The notes under the pieces were generated by a model that was given only the letters and a program-made list of their open reading frames with translations, did not search any database and was not told the DNA's origin. From an uncultured Eubacteriales bacterium (GTDB lineage: Bacteria > Bacillota > Clostridia > Oscillospirales > Acutalibacteraceae), in NCBI GenBank assembly GCA_934446475.1, contig CAKSEH010000015.1, positions 1-46,589 on the forward strand: a stretch of 46,589 nucleotides of DNA. Reading direction: 5' to 3'. The translations under genes were made by a program, and so were the position numbers. The stretch's first letter is position 1; every line of letters begins with the position of its first letter. Shown one piece after another: positions 39,251 to 46,589 of the stretch.

Positions 39251-39523
39251 TCATTCCTGCCCCGAAGCAAAATTATCCTTTATTTCCTTAAGCTTTTCTA
39301 CACAGGAAAGACAGATGTTATATCCGCAGTATTCAATGCTGTCCGATAGTTCGCCGCAAAAAACGCAGGTCGGACGGTATTTTTTCAAAATAACGCAGTC
39401 GCCGTCGGTATGAATTTCAAAACTGTCAACATCGTTTTCTATACCGAGATGTTTTCTTATTTCCTTGGGTATAACAACTCTGCCCATTTTATCGACCGGT
39501 CTTACTATTCCCGTATTTTCCAT
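39251..39523 (-). CDS. AbrB/SpoVT-type regulator with a CxxC tail
   Basis: 90 aa. The swapped-hairpin DNA-binding domain is clear: TGIVRPVDKMGRVVIPKEIRKHLGI. After about residue 50 comes a four-cysteine cluster, CVFCG and, 15 residues later, CLSCV, probably a zinc knuckle. The ATG at 39523 with GGAAGG 8 bases before it is preferred to a GTG at 39532. AbrB-type proteins control transition-state and sporulation genes in Firmicutes. Divergent from a large cell-wall amidase gene, which may be a target. Confidence 0.88.
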   Translation of the reverse strand: MENTGIVRPVDKMGRVVIPKEIRKHLGIENDVDSFEIHTDGDCVILKKYRPTCVFCGELSDSIEYCGYNICLSCVEKLKEIKDNFASGQE

Positions 39524-39550
39524 TAAACACACCTTCCGAATTTTTTTAAG

Positions 39551-39579
39551 ATTTTACCATATATTTTTTCTTTTTTCAA
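39551..39579 (-). promoter_or_regulatory. promoter of the AbrB-type gene
   Basis: Leftward -35 TTGAAA (39579-39574), 17-base spacer, -10 TAAAAT (39556-39551). Confidence 0.6.
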
Positions 39580-39591
39580 GTAGTCTGCGCC

Positions 39592-39620
39592 TTGTAAAAA
39601 ACAGTCCGTTGTGGTATCAT
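39592..39620 (+). promoter_or_regulatory. promoter of the amidase gene
   Basis: -35 TTGTAA (39592-39597), 17-base spacer, -10 TATCAT (39615-39620), about 13 bases from the divergent abrB-type promoter. Confidence 0.6.
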
Positions 39621-39648
39621 ATACTTCATAGGGAGACGAGATACATAT

Positions 39649-41640
39649 ATGAAGTTGTTTTTTAAGAATTTAGGCGAATATTTGAAAGGTCACATAGCTG
39701 TGACGGTTGCAATCTGCTGCGCAGTCGTTTTGACTGTCGCATCCGCAGTATTTATACTGCCGAAAATAGGTGCGAAAAAGCCTTCTGCCGTGAGTAAACC
39801 GGCTGCGGTCTCAAGCAGTGCAAACTCATCAAAGAAGGTTGAAAATACATCCTCGGAGCCGGAAAAAGAACCGGAGCCGGAACTTAAAATTGATTCACCG
39901 GCAAAGAGTGCTGTTACGGTCACAAGCTCCGTAATTTCATTTTCGGGTTCAAGCGACCCGAAAGCCGAGCTTAAGTTAAACGGTGAAACCGTGGAAAGGG
40001 ACAGTGCCGGGAATTTCGCTTTCGAAAAAACTCTGAATATAGGAAAAAACACCTTTACATTCAACCATAAGGGCAAAGATACGGTTTATACCGTAACATA
40101 TAAATATATAATAATAAAGGATCTTTATCCTGCCGCAAAGCAGACTCTTGACTCAGGTTCCACATTCGGGGTGACGGTCTGCGCAAGGGTAGGCTCAACG
40201 GTTACGGCAAGCTTTAACGGAAGTACGATAAAACTTTTGCCTGCTCAGACTGCCGATGTTTCGGGTGCAGCAACCGAGTTTATTAACTACAGCGGAAGCT
40301 TTACTCTGCCGACGGGTAATGAATCAAACATAAACTTAGGTAAGGTAACATTCAGAGCTGCCCTGGGCGGAGCAAGCGATACCCGTTATTCCGGAAATAT
40401 AGTCTGCAAGAAGCAGGAACTCCCTCCGGGGGCTAATTATATTGCCGAAGTTGTTGCATACAGTGCGGAAACCTTTGACGGCAACACCGCCGACGACCGC
40501 TCAAACCCCACATTTAATTACCTGCCGCAAGGAACGGTCGATTACTGCGACAACAGTACGGTTTACGATTCAAGTTCAAAGAACACATATTATAAACTCC
40601 GTTTCGGCAGAAGAGTATACACGGATAAGAAAAATCCGCCGGCGTCGGGGAGAACCACCGTTACAAAAAGATATGTCGGCACTTTGCCCGATCATAATGA
40701 AATAACCGTAAATTCTCTCGCAAACGATGGGAGGCACACGGTGCTAACTTTAGCCTCTTCCTATAAAGCACCGTTCATATTCGAGCTTAAAAATCAGGGA
40801 TATACAAATCCCTCAAAGCAGGATTTTACAATATCCTCAGCGACCTATACTTATATTGATATAAAATTCTGTTATGCTACCGTGTTTAACGGAACGGTTG
40901 ATATACCCGAAGATGATCCGCTGTTTAAGTCTGCGGAAATCATAAACAACGGTGACAGTCACACTCTGAGACTTCATCTTAAAGCTCAGGGGAAATTTTA
41001 CGGATGGGACTGTAAGTATAACCAAAACGGAGACCTTGTTTTCAGTTTTTTAAATCCTGTTAAAATAACAGGAACGGACTCAAACAGTCTTTCGGGAGTC
41101 AAGGTTCTTATTGATGTAGGTCACGGCGGCAGCGATATAGGCGCTCTGGGACTTAATAAATCGGCACATCCGGAAGCGGAAAGGAATTTAAACCTTGCGC
41201 TGAAACTAAAGGCAAAGCTTGAGGCTCAGGGAGCAACAGTTGTTATGACGAGATATCAGAATTCTACCGTTACTGCGGATGACCGCTGCAAAATGCTGAA
41301 AGAACAGCAACCCGATATCTGCATTGCCGTTCATCACGACTCAAGTGAAAGTAAAAGCGCAAACGGTTACAGTACATTTTATTCAACACCGTTTTCCGCA
41401 AGTGCGGCACGGTTTATTGATAACCAGGTGAAAAGCGCCGGCATATATAATAAGGTTTGGCCGCTTCGCTGGCACTATTTCTTTACCGCACGCATAACCA
41501 CCTGTCCGGTTGTGCTTACCGAAAACGGATTTATTTCAAGCTATTCGGATTTCCCCGGAATTGCCGACGAGGGAACTAACGAACGAAAAGCAGAAGCGAT
41601 AACAAGGGGAGTTATCGATTATTTTAAATCAATTCAGTGA
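39649..41640 (+). CDS. N-acetylmuramoyl-L-alanine amidase (Amidase_3) with Ig-like region
   Basis: 663 aa, anchored by one N-terminal membrane helix (about residues 14-34) followed by a Ser/Glu-rich linker. Residues about 80-155 look like a glucodextranase-B-type Ig domain (ISFSGSSDPKAELKLNGETV). The middle is beta-rich and unassigned. The C-terminal 180 residues are the catalytic Amidase_3 domain: VLIDVGHGGSDIGALG, then the zinc-ligand Glu in PEAERNLNLALKL, His in AVHHDSSES and the catalytic Glu in VLTENGFIS. It cleaves the bond between MurNAc and the stem peptide, for wall remodelling, division or germination. Single gene with its own promoter and terminator. Confidence 0.92.
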   Translation: MKLFFKNLGEYLKGHIAVTVAICCAVVLTVASAVFILPKIGAKKPSAVSKPAAVSSSANSSKKVENTSSEPEKEPEPELKIDSPAKSAVTVTSSVISFSGSSDPKAELKLNGETVERDSAGNFAFEKTLNIGKNTFTFNHKGKDTVYTVTYKYIIIKDLYPAAKQTLDSGSTFGVTVCARVGSTVTASFNGSTIKLLPAQTADVSGAATEFINYSGSFTLPTGNESNINLGKVTFRAALGGASDTRYSGNIVCKKQELPPGANYIAEVVAYSAETFDGNTADDRSNPTFNYLPQGTVDYCDNSTVYDSSSKNTYYKLRFGRRVYTDKKNPPASGRTTVTKRYVGTLPDHNEITVNSLANDGRHTVLTLASSYKAPFIFELKNQGYTNPSKQDFTISSATYTYIDIKFCYATVFNGTVDIPEDDPLFKSAEIINNGDSHTLRLHLKAQGKFYGWDCKYNQNGDLVFSFLNPVKITGTDSNSLSGVKVLIDVGHGGSDIGALGLNKSAHPEAERNLNLALKLKAKLEAQGATVVMTRYQNSTVTADDRCKMLKEQQPDICIAVHHDSSESKSANGYSTFYSTPFSASAARFIDNQVKSAGIYNKVWPLRWHYFFTARITTCPVVLTENGFISSYSDFPGIADEGTNERKAEAITRGVIDYFKSIQ

Positions 41641-41671
41641 TTTTTAAATACAGAATTTCGGATAAAAGTTT

Positions 41672-41710
41672 AAGGGGCTGCCTATAAAACGGCAACCCCT
41701 TTTATTATTT
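41672..41710 (+). terminator. amidase gene terminator
   Basis: Stem AAGGGGCTGCC and GGCAACCCCTT with one internal mismatch pair, then TTTATTATTTT, 32 bases after the stop. Confidence 0.8.
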
Positions 41711-41712
41711 TA

Positions 41713-42005
41713 AAATATCCCTCGCCCCTGACGGGACAGCTTTTTATTCGAAAACACCGAACCCTTTTGTCTGCTTCGCAAAGATTCCTCTGAGCAAGCG
41801 GAATGATCTCTAAGAAAAGATGGGCCTAATGAGCAAAAAAGTCTTATTATAGCAGTAAAATTGTATTGAATAAGATGCCTGCCCTGTGTAAGGTAGCCGA
41901 AGGCGGCTTCAAGCGCAAAGTGAATGACAGTCCGGTAGACTGTCTTAAGCCGTGAGGTGACCGAGCCGCAGTGAGAAATGTCCCGACAGGGACTGAGGGA
42001 TTGTT
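41713..42005 (+). repeat. dispersed repeat, copy 8 (both ends, left end degraded)
   Basis: Left end AAATATCCCTC, right end GGACTGAGGGATTGTT. It includes TTGTCTGCTTCGCAAAG, AAGTCTTATTATAGCAG, GTAGCCGAAGGCGGC, GACAGTCCGGTAGACTGTC and TGTCCCGACAGGGAC. 293 bp, the longest full copy. Confidence 0.7.
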
Positions 42006-42177
42006 AAAGCCCGAAATTAAAGCAGAAACTCAAGTGTTAAGATTTAAGTATCAAAACTCGATGCCGAAAAATATGCTTTTTATTTTTGCTTTTAAATTAT
42101 AAATAAATTATAAATAAGGAATTTAAACAACAGAATATGAAATTTAAAAGCCAAAGCCGGGAGCTAAAAATAATAAA

Positions 42178-42231
42178 GCCCTCCTTGTGTAAAGGAGGGT
42201 GGCACGGCGAAGCCGTGACGGAAGGATTGTT
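42178..42231 (+). repeat. dispersed repeat, copy 9 (short variant)
   Basis: CCCTCCTTGTGTAAAGGAGGG and GGCACGGCGAAGCCGTG hairpins, then GGAAGGATTGTT, the family right end. It has a different body from the others. Confidence 0.55.
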
Positions 42232-42412
42232 AAAGACTTAAATCAAGCAGAAGTTAAAATGTTAAAGATTAAGTAAAAAAATCAGGCATAAAAATTCACT
42301 GCCAAAAAGCAACATATTTTCCATTTTTACCTCAAATTTTAAATAAGAAATTCAAAAGACAAAATATTAACTTTAAAAAGCAAAAAAGAAAAATATAAAA
42401 TACAAGGAAAAA

Positions 42413-42635
42413 AATACCCCTCAGTCAGCCGTTCCGGCTGACAGCTTTTTCTCCGAAAACGGGAACCCTTTTGTCTGCTTTGCAGACATTTCCCCTATCA
42501 GGGGAATAACCTCTATTTGGCAAAAGCCAAAAGAAGGGAGCCTATGGGGTAAGCAGTTTTTTAACTTCTTTGCAAATGCTTTTCAGGGAACAACCTCTAT
42601 TTCGGCTACGCTGAAAAGAATGGAGCCTTAAAGGA
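42413..42635 (+). repeat. dispersed repeat, copy 10 (no right end)
   Basis: Starts AATACCCCTCAGTCAGCC and is nearly the same as copy 4 for about 130 bases, through CCCCTATCAGGGG, the TTTGGCAAAAGCCAAA hairpin and AAGAAGGGAGCC. Then it diverges, with a second TTTCGGCTACGCTGAAA and AAGAATGGAGCC unit. Confidence 0.7.
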
Positions 42636-42866
42636 CAATAAGTTTGTTATAAACAAAAAGCGGAAAATAAGTTTCAAATTTAAAACAAATTCTACTTACC
42701 ATATTAAAAAAGAATTTCAAACTTAATAAATCTATATATCCGGGAATTAAAACTTAAATATAAAATGAAGTCATATTTCCCGCATTAAAAAGGACTGCAA
42801 ATTTTATGAAATTATGTATCCGGGAACTAAGGCTTAAGCATAAAATAAAACTATATTCCTCGTATT

Positions 42867-42899
42867 AAAAAAAGAGCCGCCGAAGGCGGTTCTTTTTTT
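42867..42899. terminator. bidirectional terminator
   Basis: Stem GAGCCGCC-GAA-GGCGGTTC (42874-42892) with A/T runs of seven or more on both sides. It lies about 70 bases beyond the stop of the leftward kinase-like gene, for which it is the likely terminator. Confidence 0.85.
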
Positions 42900-42971
42900 G
42901 CTTTGCAGTGTGAAAACATCGGTTTTTAATGAATATAAATTACAAAACAGACATACTCTGTTTAAATTCAC

Positions 42972-44060
42972 TTACTTACAATGTTTCTTTGAGAGTGCTT
43001 TCAGTTCGTCCCAAACATTTTCCATCTCCGAAACAAGTTTAAACTGTGTTCTAGCTCTTACAAGGTTATGCTCCGGATAAGCTGTTTTAAAGTATGTATC
43101 GCCGTCGATATAGTCAGTCAAAAAGCGCATTCCGCATTCAAGCGTCATCATTTTAGCGCCTTCGGGAAGCAGCATTATTTCCTCGTTTGAGAGCATTCCG
43201 CCGCAGCCTTCCAAAAATCCGTTTAAATAGGCATTATAAAGCTCAAGACTGAAATTCACTTTATCGAGATCGGGTTCATCCTCTGCGGCAGTTGATGCAC
43301 CGAAACGCACTGCATCACCGAAGTCGGTCACAGAAAATCCGGGCATAATCGTGTCAAGATCAATAACACACAGCGCCTTGTGAGTTTTTGCATCAAGCAT
43401 AACATTGTTTGATTTGGTATCATTATGAGTAACTTTAAGGGGCAGGTCGCCTTTTTTATGAGCGTCAAAAAGCAGGGGGCAGAAATCCGCTCTGCTTTTA
43501 ACAAATTCAATTTCAGCCTCGGCGTTCTGAGCTCTGTTTGAGGCGTTGTTTGAAACGGAGTTTAAAAAATCGTTATACCTCTTTTCGGTATTGTGAAAGT
43601 CCGGAATGGTCTCATAGAGAGTATCCGCCGGAAAATCCGCAAGGTCTCTCTGGAAATTTCCGAAAGCAACGGCACACTCATAAAAATCGTTTACATTATC
43701 AACCCTGTCAAGACAAACGGAGTTTTCTATGAAATCGTACATTCTCCAGAATTTTCCGTTTTCATCCTTGTAATAAAAACCGCCGTTTACCGTGGGAACG
43801 AGCGTCATAACCTTTCCGGTGTTATTCTTTTTGCTCAAAAAAGCGGTCACTTTCTCTATGTTTTCCATTATCTGTCCGGGGTTTTTAAAAACGTTTCCGT
43901 TAATGCCCTGAAAAATATATCTTGTTCTTTTGCCGTCTTTTTCGGTCACCAAAAGATAGGTATCGTTAATGTGACCGTTGCCGTATTTCTCTAACGAAAC
44001 CGGCGAGCCGTTTATCTCAAAAAGAGATATTAAATTTTTAAGCTCCGTATTACTTTCCAT
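42972..44060 (-). CDS. phosphotransferase, NahK-like (N-acetylhexosamine kinase type)
   Basis: 362 aa, aminoglycoside-phosphotransferase (APH) fold. GNGHINDTYLLVTEKDGKRTRYIFQGIN is the nucleotide loop and core lysine-equivalent region, VTHNDTKSNNVMLD the catalytic loop (Asp in HND, Asn six later), and CVIDLDTIMPGFSVTDFGDAVRF the metal-binding DLD segment. This arrangement recalls bifidobacterial N-acetylhexosamine 1-kinase, which phosphorylates GalNAc/GlcNAc at C1. Start ATG 44060 with AAGGAAAG upstream; an in-frame extension to 44162 overlaps the SPFH gene. Exact substrate inferred only. It may pair with the class II GalT encoded elsewhere in the window. Confidence 0.8.
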   Translation of the reverse strand: MESNTELKNLISLFEINGSPVSLEKYGNGHINDTYLLVTEKDGKRTRYIFQGINGNVFKNPGQIMENIEKVTAFLSKKNNTGKVMTLVPTVNGGFYYKDENGKFWRMYDFIENSVCLDRVDNVNDFYECAVAFGNFQRDLADFPADTLYETIPDFHNTEKRYNDFLNSVSNNASNRAQNAEAEIEFVKSRADFCPLLFDAHKKGDLPLKVTHNDTKSNNVMLDAKTHKALCVIDLDTIMPGFSVTDFGDAVRFGASTAAEDEPDLDKVNFSLELYNAYLNGFLEGCGGMLSNEEIMLLPEGAKMMTLECGMRFLTDYIDGDTYFKTAYPEHNLVRARTQFKLVSEMENVWDELKALSKKHCK

Positions 44061-44091
44061 TTTCAGACTTTCCTTTTTCAACAAATATTTA

Positions 44092-45048
44092 TCAATCGTC
44101 ACAGCACGGGTCGGGTTTTTCAGGCTTAGGTTTTTCCGGTTCGGATTTTGTTTCGCTTCCAAGCCCGGTCGTTTCCGTGAATAAGGCGGCGTTTGTGACT
44201 GCGTTTACGGCGTCGGTCGGTATAATAAGCTTTGCCGCCTTCCCGTTTGACATATTTACAAGAGCCTCATATTTTTTAAGCTCTAAAACAGCGGCGTCTG
44301 CGCCGGCTGCTTTAAGCGCCGCAAGACCGTCCGCCTCAGCCTTTTTAGAAAGATAAATAGCTTTAGCTTCGCCTTCCGCTCTTGCTATTCTTGCGTCTCT
44401 TTCACCCTCGGCTTCAAGAATCATAGCCTGTTTATCGCCTTCTGCCCTTGTTATTGCGGCAGCTTTATGGCCCTCGGCCTGAAGCAGGGTTTCTCTTCTG
44501 TCACGTTCGGCTTTCATCTGCTTTTCCATAGCGTTTTGAATTTCCGCAGGCGGAATGATGTTTTTAAGCTCTACACGGGTGACTTTCATACCCCATTTAT
44601 CGGTCGCTTCGTCAAGAATGTTAGTCATTTTGCTGTTTATGGTATCTCTCGAAGTAAGTGTGCCGTCAAGCTCCATTTCACCGACGATATTTCTTAAGGT
44701 TGTCGCAGTGAGATTTTCAAGAGCATTTATGGGGTTTACTACGCCGTATGTGTAAAGCCTGGCGTCGAAAATGCGGAAGTAAACCACCGTATCTATCTGC
44801 ATAGTGACATTATCTTTTGTTATAACCGGCTGAGGTGGAGAGTCCATAAACTGCTCTTTTAAGGTTATCTTTTTGGCAATTTTCTCAATAAACGGAATTT
44901 TAACGTGAATTCCGGCATCCCAAACGGTTTTGTACTTTCCGAGAAGCTCTATGACATACTGCGTTGCCTGCGGCACCACTCTTATGTTTGAAAAAAGCAG
45001 AATGACAACAACAGCCGCTGCTATAAGGATAATTATTTCACTGTCCAC
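44092..45048 (-). CDS. SPFH-domain protein (stomatin/QmcA-like)
   Basis: 318 aa. One N-terminal membrane helix (residues 3-22), then the SPFH domain: VVPQATQYVIELLGKYKTVWDAGIH, PQPVITKDNVTMQIDTVVYFRI and RNIVGEMELDGTLTSRDTIN. A long Ala/Glu coiled coil (QAEGHKAAAITRAEGDKQAM) and a Pro/Lys/Glu tail ending CCDD follow. These proteins form ring-like membrane microdomain scaffolds, sometimes governing proteases. The start is GTG 45048. It follows an unknown gene by 19 bases and precedes the NahK-like gene by 31 bases; no NfeD partner is adjacent. Confidence 0.93.
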   Translation of the reverse strand: MDSEIIILIAAAVVVILLFSNIRVVPQATQYVIELLGKYKTVWDAGIHVKIPFIEKIAKKITLKEQFMDSPPQPVITKDNVTMQIDTVVYFRIFDARLYTYGVVNPINALENLTATTLRNIVGEMELDGTLTSRDTINSKMTNILDEATDKWGMKVTRVELKNIIPPAEIQNAMEKQMKAERDRRETLLQAEGHKAAAITRAEGDKQAMILEAEGERDARIARAEGEAKAIYLSKKAEADGLAALKAAGADAAVLELKKYEALVNMSNGKAAKLIIPTDAVNAVTNAALFTETTGLGSETKSEPEKPKPEKPDPCCDD

Positions 45049-45067
45049 AAAAAGCGCCCCTTTTATA

Positions 45068-45814
45068 TTATTTTATGCCGAAAGCTTCCTTTAATTTCTT
45101 TTTTGAGGCAAGCTCCGGAAGAAAATTATCGAAAGATGTTTTAAAATGAGTGTTTTCGCTTAGCATATCGTCAATCGCAGTCTTGATCTGCTCATCATTC
45201 AATGCGGCGGCGGCAAGAACGGCAACAACCGTGTTCACGGTTTCCTTATCGCCGTTTATATAAGCGTTTTCAAGCATATCAAAAAGCTTTTTGCGGCTTT
45301 TTTTGTTGTTTTGCTTCATAGTTTCCTTTATCTGCGGCACAAGAGTTTCGCCGAAAAAGTTAAGGTAAAGGAAGTTGCCGTATTTTGCGATATGCTCCTT
45401 GTAATCGTCCTTAAACTGAGGATAAATGTCAAGCACTTTTTTCGCAAAGCCCGCAATTTTTACCGAGCTGCCTTTTTCGGCGGTCGGAAGTTCAACCGCA
45501 GCTCCTGCGGCGGTACGAACCTTAATACCCATATTTTTCCTCAGCGTGTCTGCAAAGTCGATTCCCACAGACTCCGCATCCGATTCGGTCTGCGAATCGT
45601 CAAAAAGCCAGCTTGAGAGTTCTGCGAATTCGCTCTCGGCACCGTCCTCATCGATATCCGCAACCAAAAGGACATAACTCTGACGAGGTTCGTCATAGTT
45701 TACTTTAACCGCCTTTTTTGCATTTTTGAATACTCCGTTTTCGTTTTTAAAACCCTGTTCCTCAAAAAGCCCGCTAAGCTCGGCAATAACCTTGCTCTGA
45801 TATCTGTTATCCAA
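45068..45814 (-). CDS. hypothetical protein, 248 aa
   Basis: Soluble, no signal or membrane segment. The N-terminal third is an alpha/beta domain (QSYVLLVADIDEDGAESEFAELSSWL), the middle is linker, and the C-terminal half is helical and charged (KKVLDIYPQFKDDYKEHIAKYG, then AVLAAAALNDEQIKTAIDDMLSE). I do not recognise the family. It is 19 bases upstream of the SPFH gene on the same strand and is probably its operon partner, so it may act with that membrane scaffold. Confidence 0.75.
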   Translation of the reverse strand: MDNRYQSKVIAELSGLFEEQGFKNENGVFKNAKKAVKVNYDEPRQSYVLLVADIDEDGAESEFAELSSWLFDDSQTESDAESVGIDFADTLRKNMGIKVRTAAGAAVELPTAEKGSSVKIAGFAKKVLDIYPQFKDDYKEHIAKYGNFLYLNFFGETLVPQIKETMKQNNKKSRKKLFDMLENAYINGDKETVNTVVAVLAAAALNDEQIKTAIDDMLSENTHFKTSFDNFLPELASKKKLKEAFGIK

Positions 45815-45862
45815 ATTCTTTCACTCCAAAATAAAATTTATAAATACCGCCTGAACGGATTA

Positions 45863-46589
45863 TTATTGTTTTTCAAGGTATTTCACATCGCAGGATAAGG
45901 GAAAATCCGAGGTTTCCGACCTATCACCACGGTAAGGATATATCTTTTTAAGCCTGCTGCCGTTTTGATTTTCGCTGTTAAAATCAAGATGTGCGGCAAA
46001 AATACATTCGGGTTCTTTTCTCTCTTCGCACCAACGGCGCAAAGCAACGAGCAAACCGTTTCGGTTTTCATCTGCGAAAATCGCATTAACACCTTTTCCG
46101 CCGTTTCCGTGGTCTTTGCCGGGAAGCAGAAAATATTTAAAAAAAGAACCGACTCTTTCATATCCGCCGAGATTTTTGCAAACCCTGTTGCAATACTTTA
46201 TTGCATCGGGGTACGGCACGCAAGGGTCCGCAGTTCCGGAATACGCAATAATTTTCCCACCTGATCCGCAGAACGCCGACAAATCCGCATTATTTGCGTT
46301 TAAATCGGCAGAAAGAGCTTTGTCAAGCTTCCCCAAATCATCCGCAAAGTCAAAATCATATCCGTTATAATTTTCGCCGAATACCCAGATGAAGGGATAA
46401 AAATACGGGCTTTCTTCCTTTTGGCAGTCTGTTATTCCGCAGCCGTATATTTCCGAACCTATCGGCATACCGCTATAAACCCACCCGCCGCAAAAAGTGC
46501 GGCGGTTTTGTTGTTTCAATGTTCTCAAACAAAAACAGTATGTTTTTAAATGCGAATGCATTTCGTCGGCTGTGAAACGCCGACGGTTT
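45863..46589 (-). CDS. tannase/feruloyl-esterase family protein (3' part)
   Basis: The frame is open to the right edge of the window, so the 5' end is missing; 241 residues are visible. They match the C-terminal catalytic part of the family (PF07519): GWVYSGMPIGSE, then IAYSGTADPCVPYPDAIKYC with the catalytic Asp, FFKYFLLPGKDHGNGG with the catalytic His, and a final ALRRWCEERKEPE. The nucleophilic serine (CS-D-HC motif) would lie upstream, outside the window. The family hydrolyses gallate or hydroxycinnamate esters of plant polymers. A signal peptide cannot be judged. It lies 48 bases before the unknown 248-aa gene and may lead that operon. Confidence 0.75.
   Translation of the reverse strand, partial: NRRRFTADEMHSHLKTYCFCLRTLKQQNRRTFCGGWVYSGMPIGSEIYGCGITDCQKEESPYFYPFIWVFGENYNGYDFDFADDLGKLDKALSADLNANNADLSAFCGSGGKIIAYSGTADPCVPYPDAIKYCNRVCKNLGGYERVGSFFKYFLLPGKDHGNGGKGVNAIFADENRNGLLVALRRWCEERKEPECIFAAHLDFNSENQNGSRLKKIYPYRGDRSETSDFPLSCDVKYLEKQ

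Larger units (their letters stand above)
41641..42971. other. longest non-coding stretch, filled with repeats
   Basis: No credible gene in 1.3 kb. It holds the amidase terminator, repeat copies 8-10, long AT-rich tracts (42010-42170, 42240-42410, 42640-42865) in which motifs such as GGGAACTAA and CGTATTAAAAA recur, and a bidirectional terminator at the right end. Confidence 0.65.

Noticed and set aside
42178..42231. GGAGGGTGGCACGGCG looked like a T-box antiterminator core
   Set aside because: It lacks the CCGCG end, the specifier stem and any aminoacyl-related downstream gene, and belongs to repeat copy 9.
1..46589. Searched for tRNA, rRNA and tmRNA
   Set aside because: No convincing GGTTCGAATCC-type T-arms with acceptor stems, and no rRNA landmarks were seen; a tRNA scan would confirm this.

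Overview
The window reads as chromosomal DNA of a moderately AT-rich, Gram-positive anaerobe of the class Clostridia, most like gut Oscillospiraceae/Ruminococcaceae. Reasons: a sortase-type surface protein with an SPQTGD signal, strong GGAGG ribosome binding sites, near-consensus TTGACA/N17/TATAAT promoters, a class II GalT, DUF3048, DUF2325 and DUF3793 proteins, an AbrB-type regulator, an AhrC-like arginine box, and a ThiI without a rhodanese domain. No tRNA, rRNA, CRISPR array, intact transposase or phage gene was found. The species is not identified.

Layout. 1-2.2 kb: the end of an unknown gene, a small unknown gene and an InlB-repeat surface protein, then a non-coding stretch with nested inverted repeats. 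2.7-5.5 kb (-): a three-gene ABC importer of the TrpXYZ-like type. 5.7-8.2 kb (+): a Na/phosphate symporter with a PhoU domain, and a lipoprotein. 8.3-9.0 kb: an XRE repressor divergent from a 51-residue membrane peptide, with two matching operators between them. 9.9-11.1 kb (-): argG behind an arginine-repressor-like box. 11.3-15.8 kb (-): a six-gene flavin/NAD(P)H redox operon, divergent from a LysR regulator. 16.9-19.9 kb: DegV, acyl carrier protein and prolyl-tRNA synthetase. 20.9-27.3 kb (-): a complete F-type ATP synthase operon (I-a-c-b-delta-alpha-gamma-beta-epsilon) in which delta is only 73 residues long. 28.0-32.7 kb (-): DUF3048 lipoprotein, galT, an AEC carrier and an MFS carrier. 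33.0-34.5 kb (+): DUF2325, DUF3793 and flavodoxin genes behind two DtxR-like palindromes, probably an iron-responsive operon. 34.6-38.9 kb (+): cysteine desulfurase, thiI, a CinA-like membrane-anchored protein and a small exporter. 39.2-41.6 kb: an AbrB regulator and a cell-wall amidase. 43.0-46.6 kb (-): a sugar-kinase-like phosphotransferase, an SPFH protein, an unknown protein and the C-terminal part of a tannase/feruloyl-esterase-like protein.

The long gaps between operons carry about ten copies of a hairpin-rich, MITE-like repeat, usually beginning AATACCCCTCAGTC and in complete copies ending GACTGAGGGATTGTT. Independently, two diverged copies of a roughly 95-nt structured element lie at 17824-17918 (+) and 32780-32874 (-). 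Their substitutions include compensatory changes in a predicted stem, and one copy sits directly behind a good promoter.

The most interesting candidates are this two-copy structured element, the XRE/mini-membrane-protein pair, the shortened ATP synthase delta subunit, the dispersed repeat family, and the iron-type operon whose first gene seems to start at an ATC codon. All functional statements come from reading motifs; no database search was possible.
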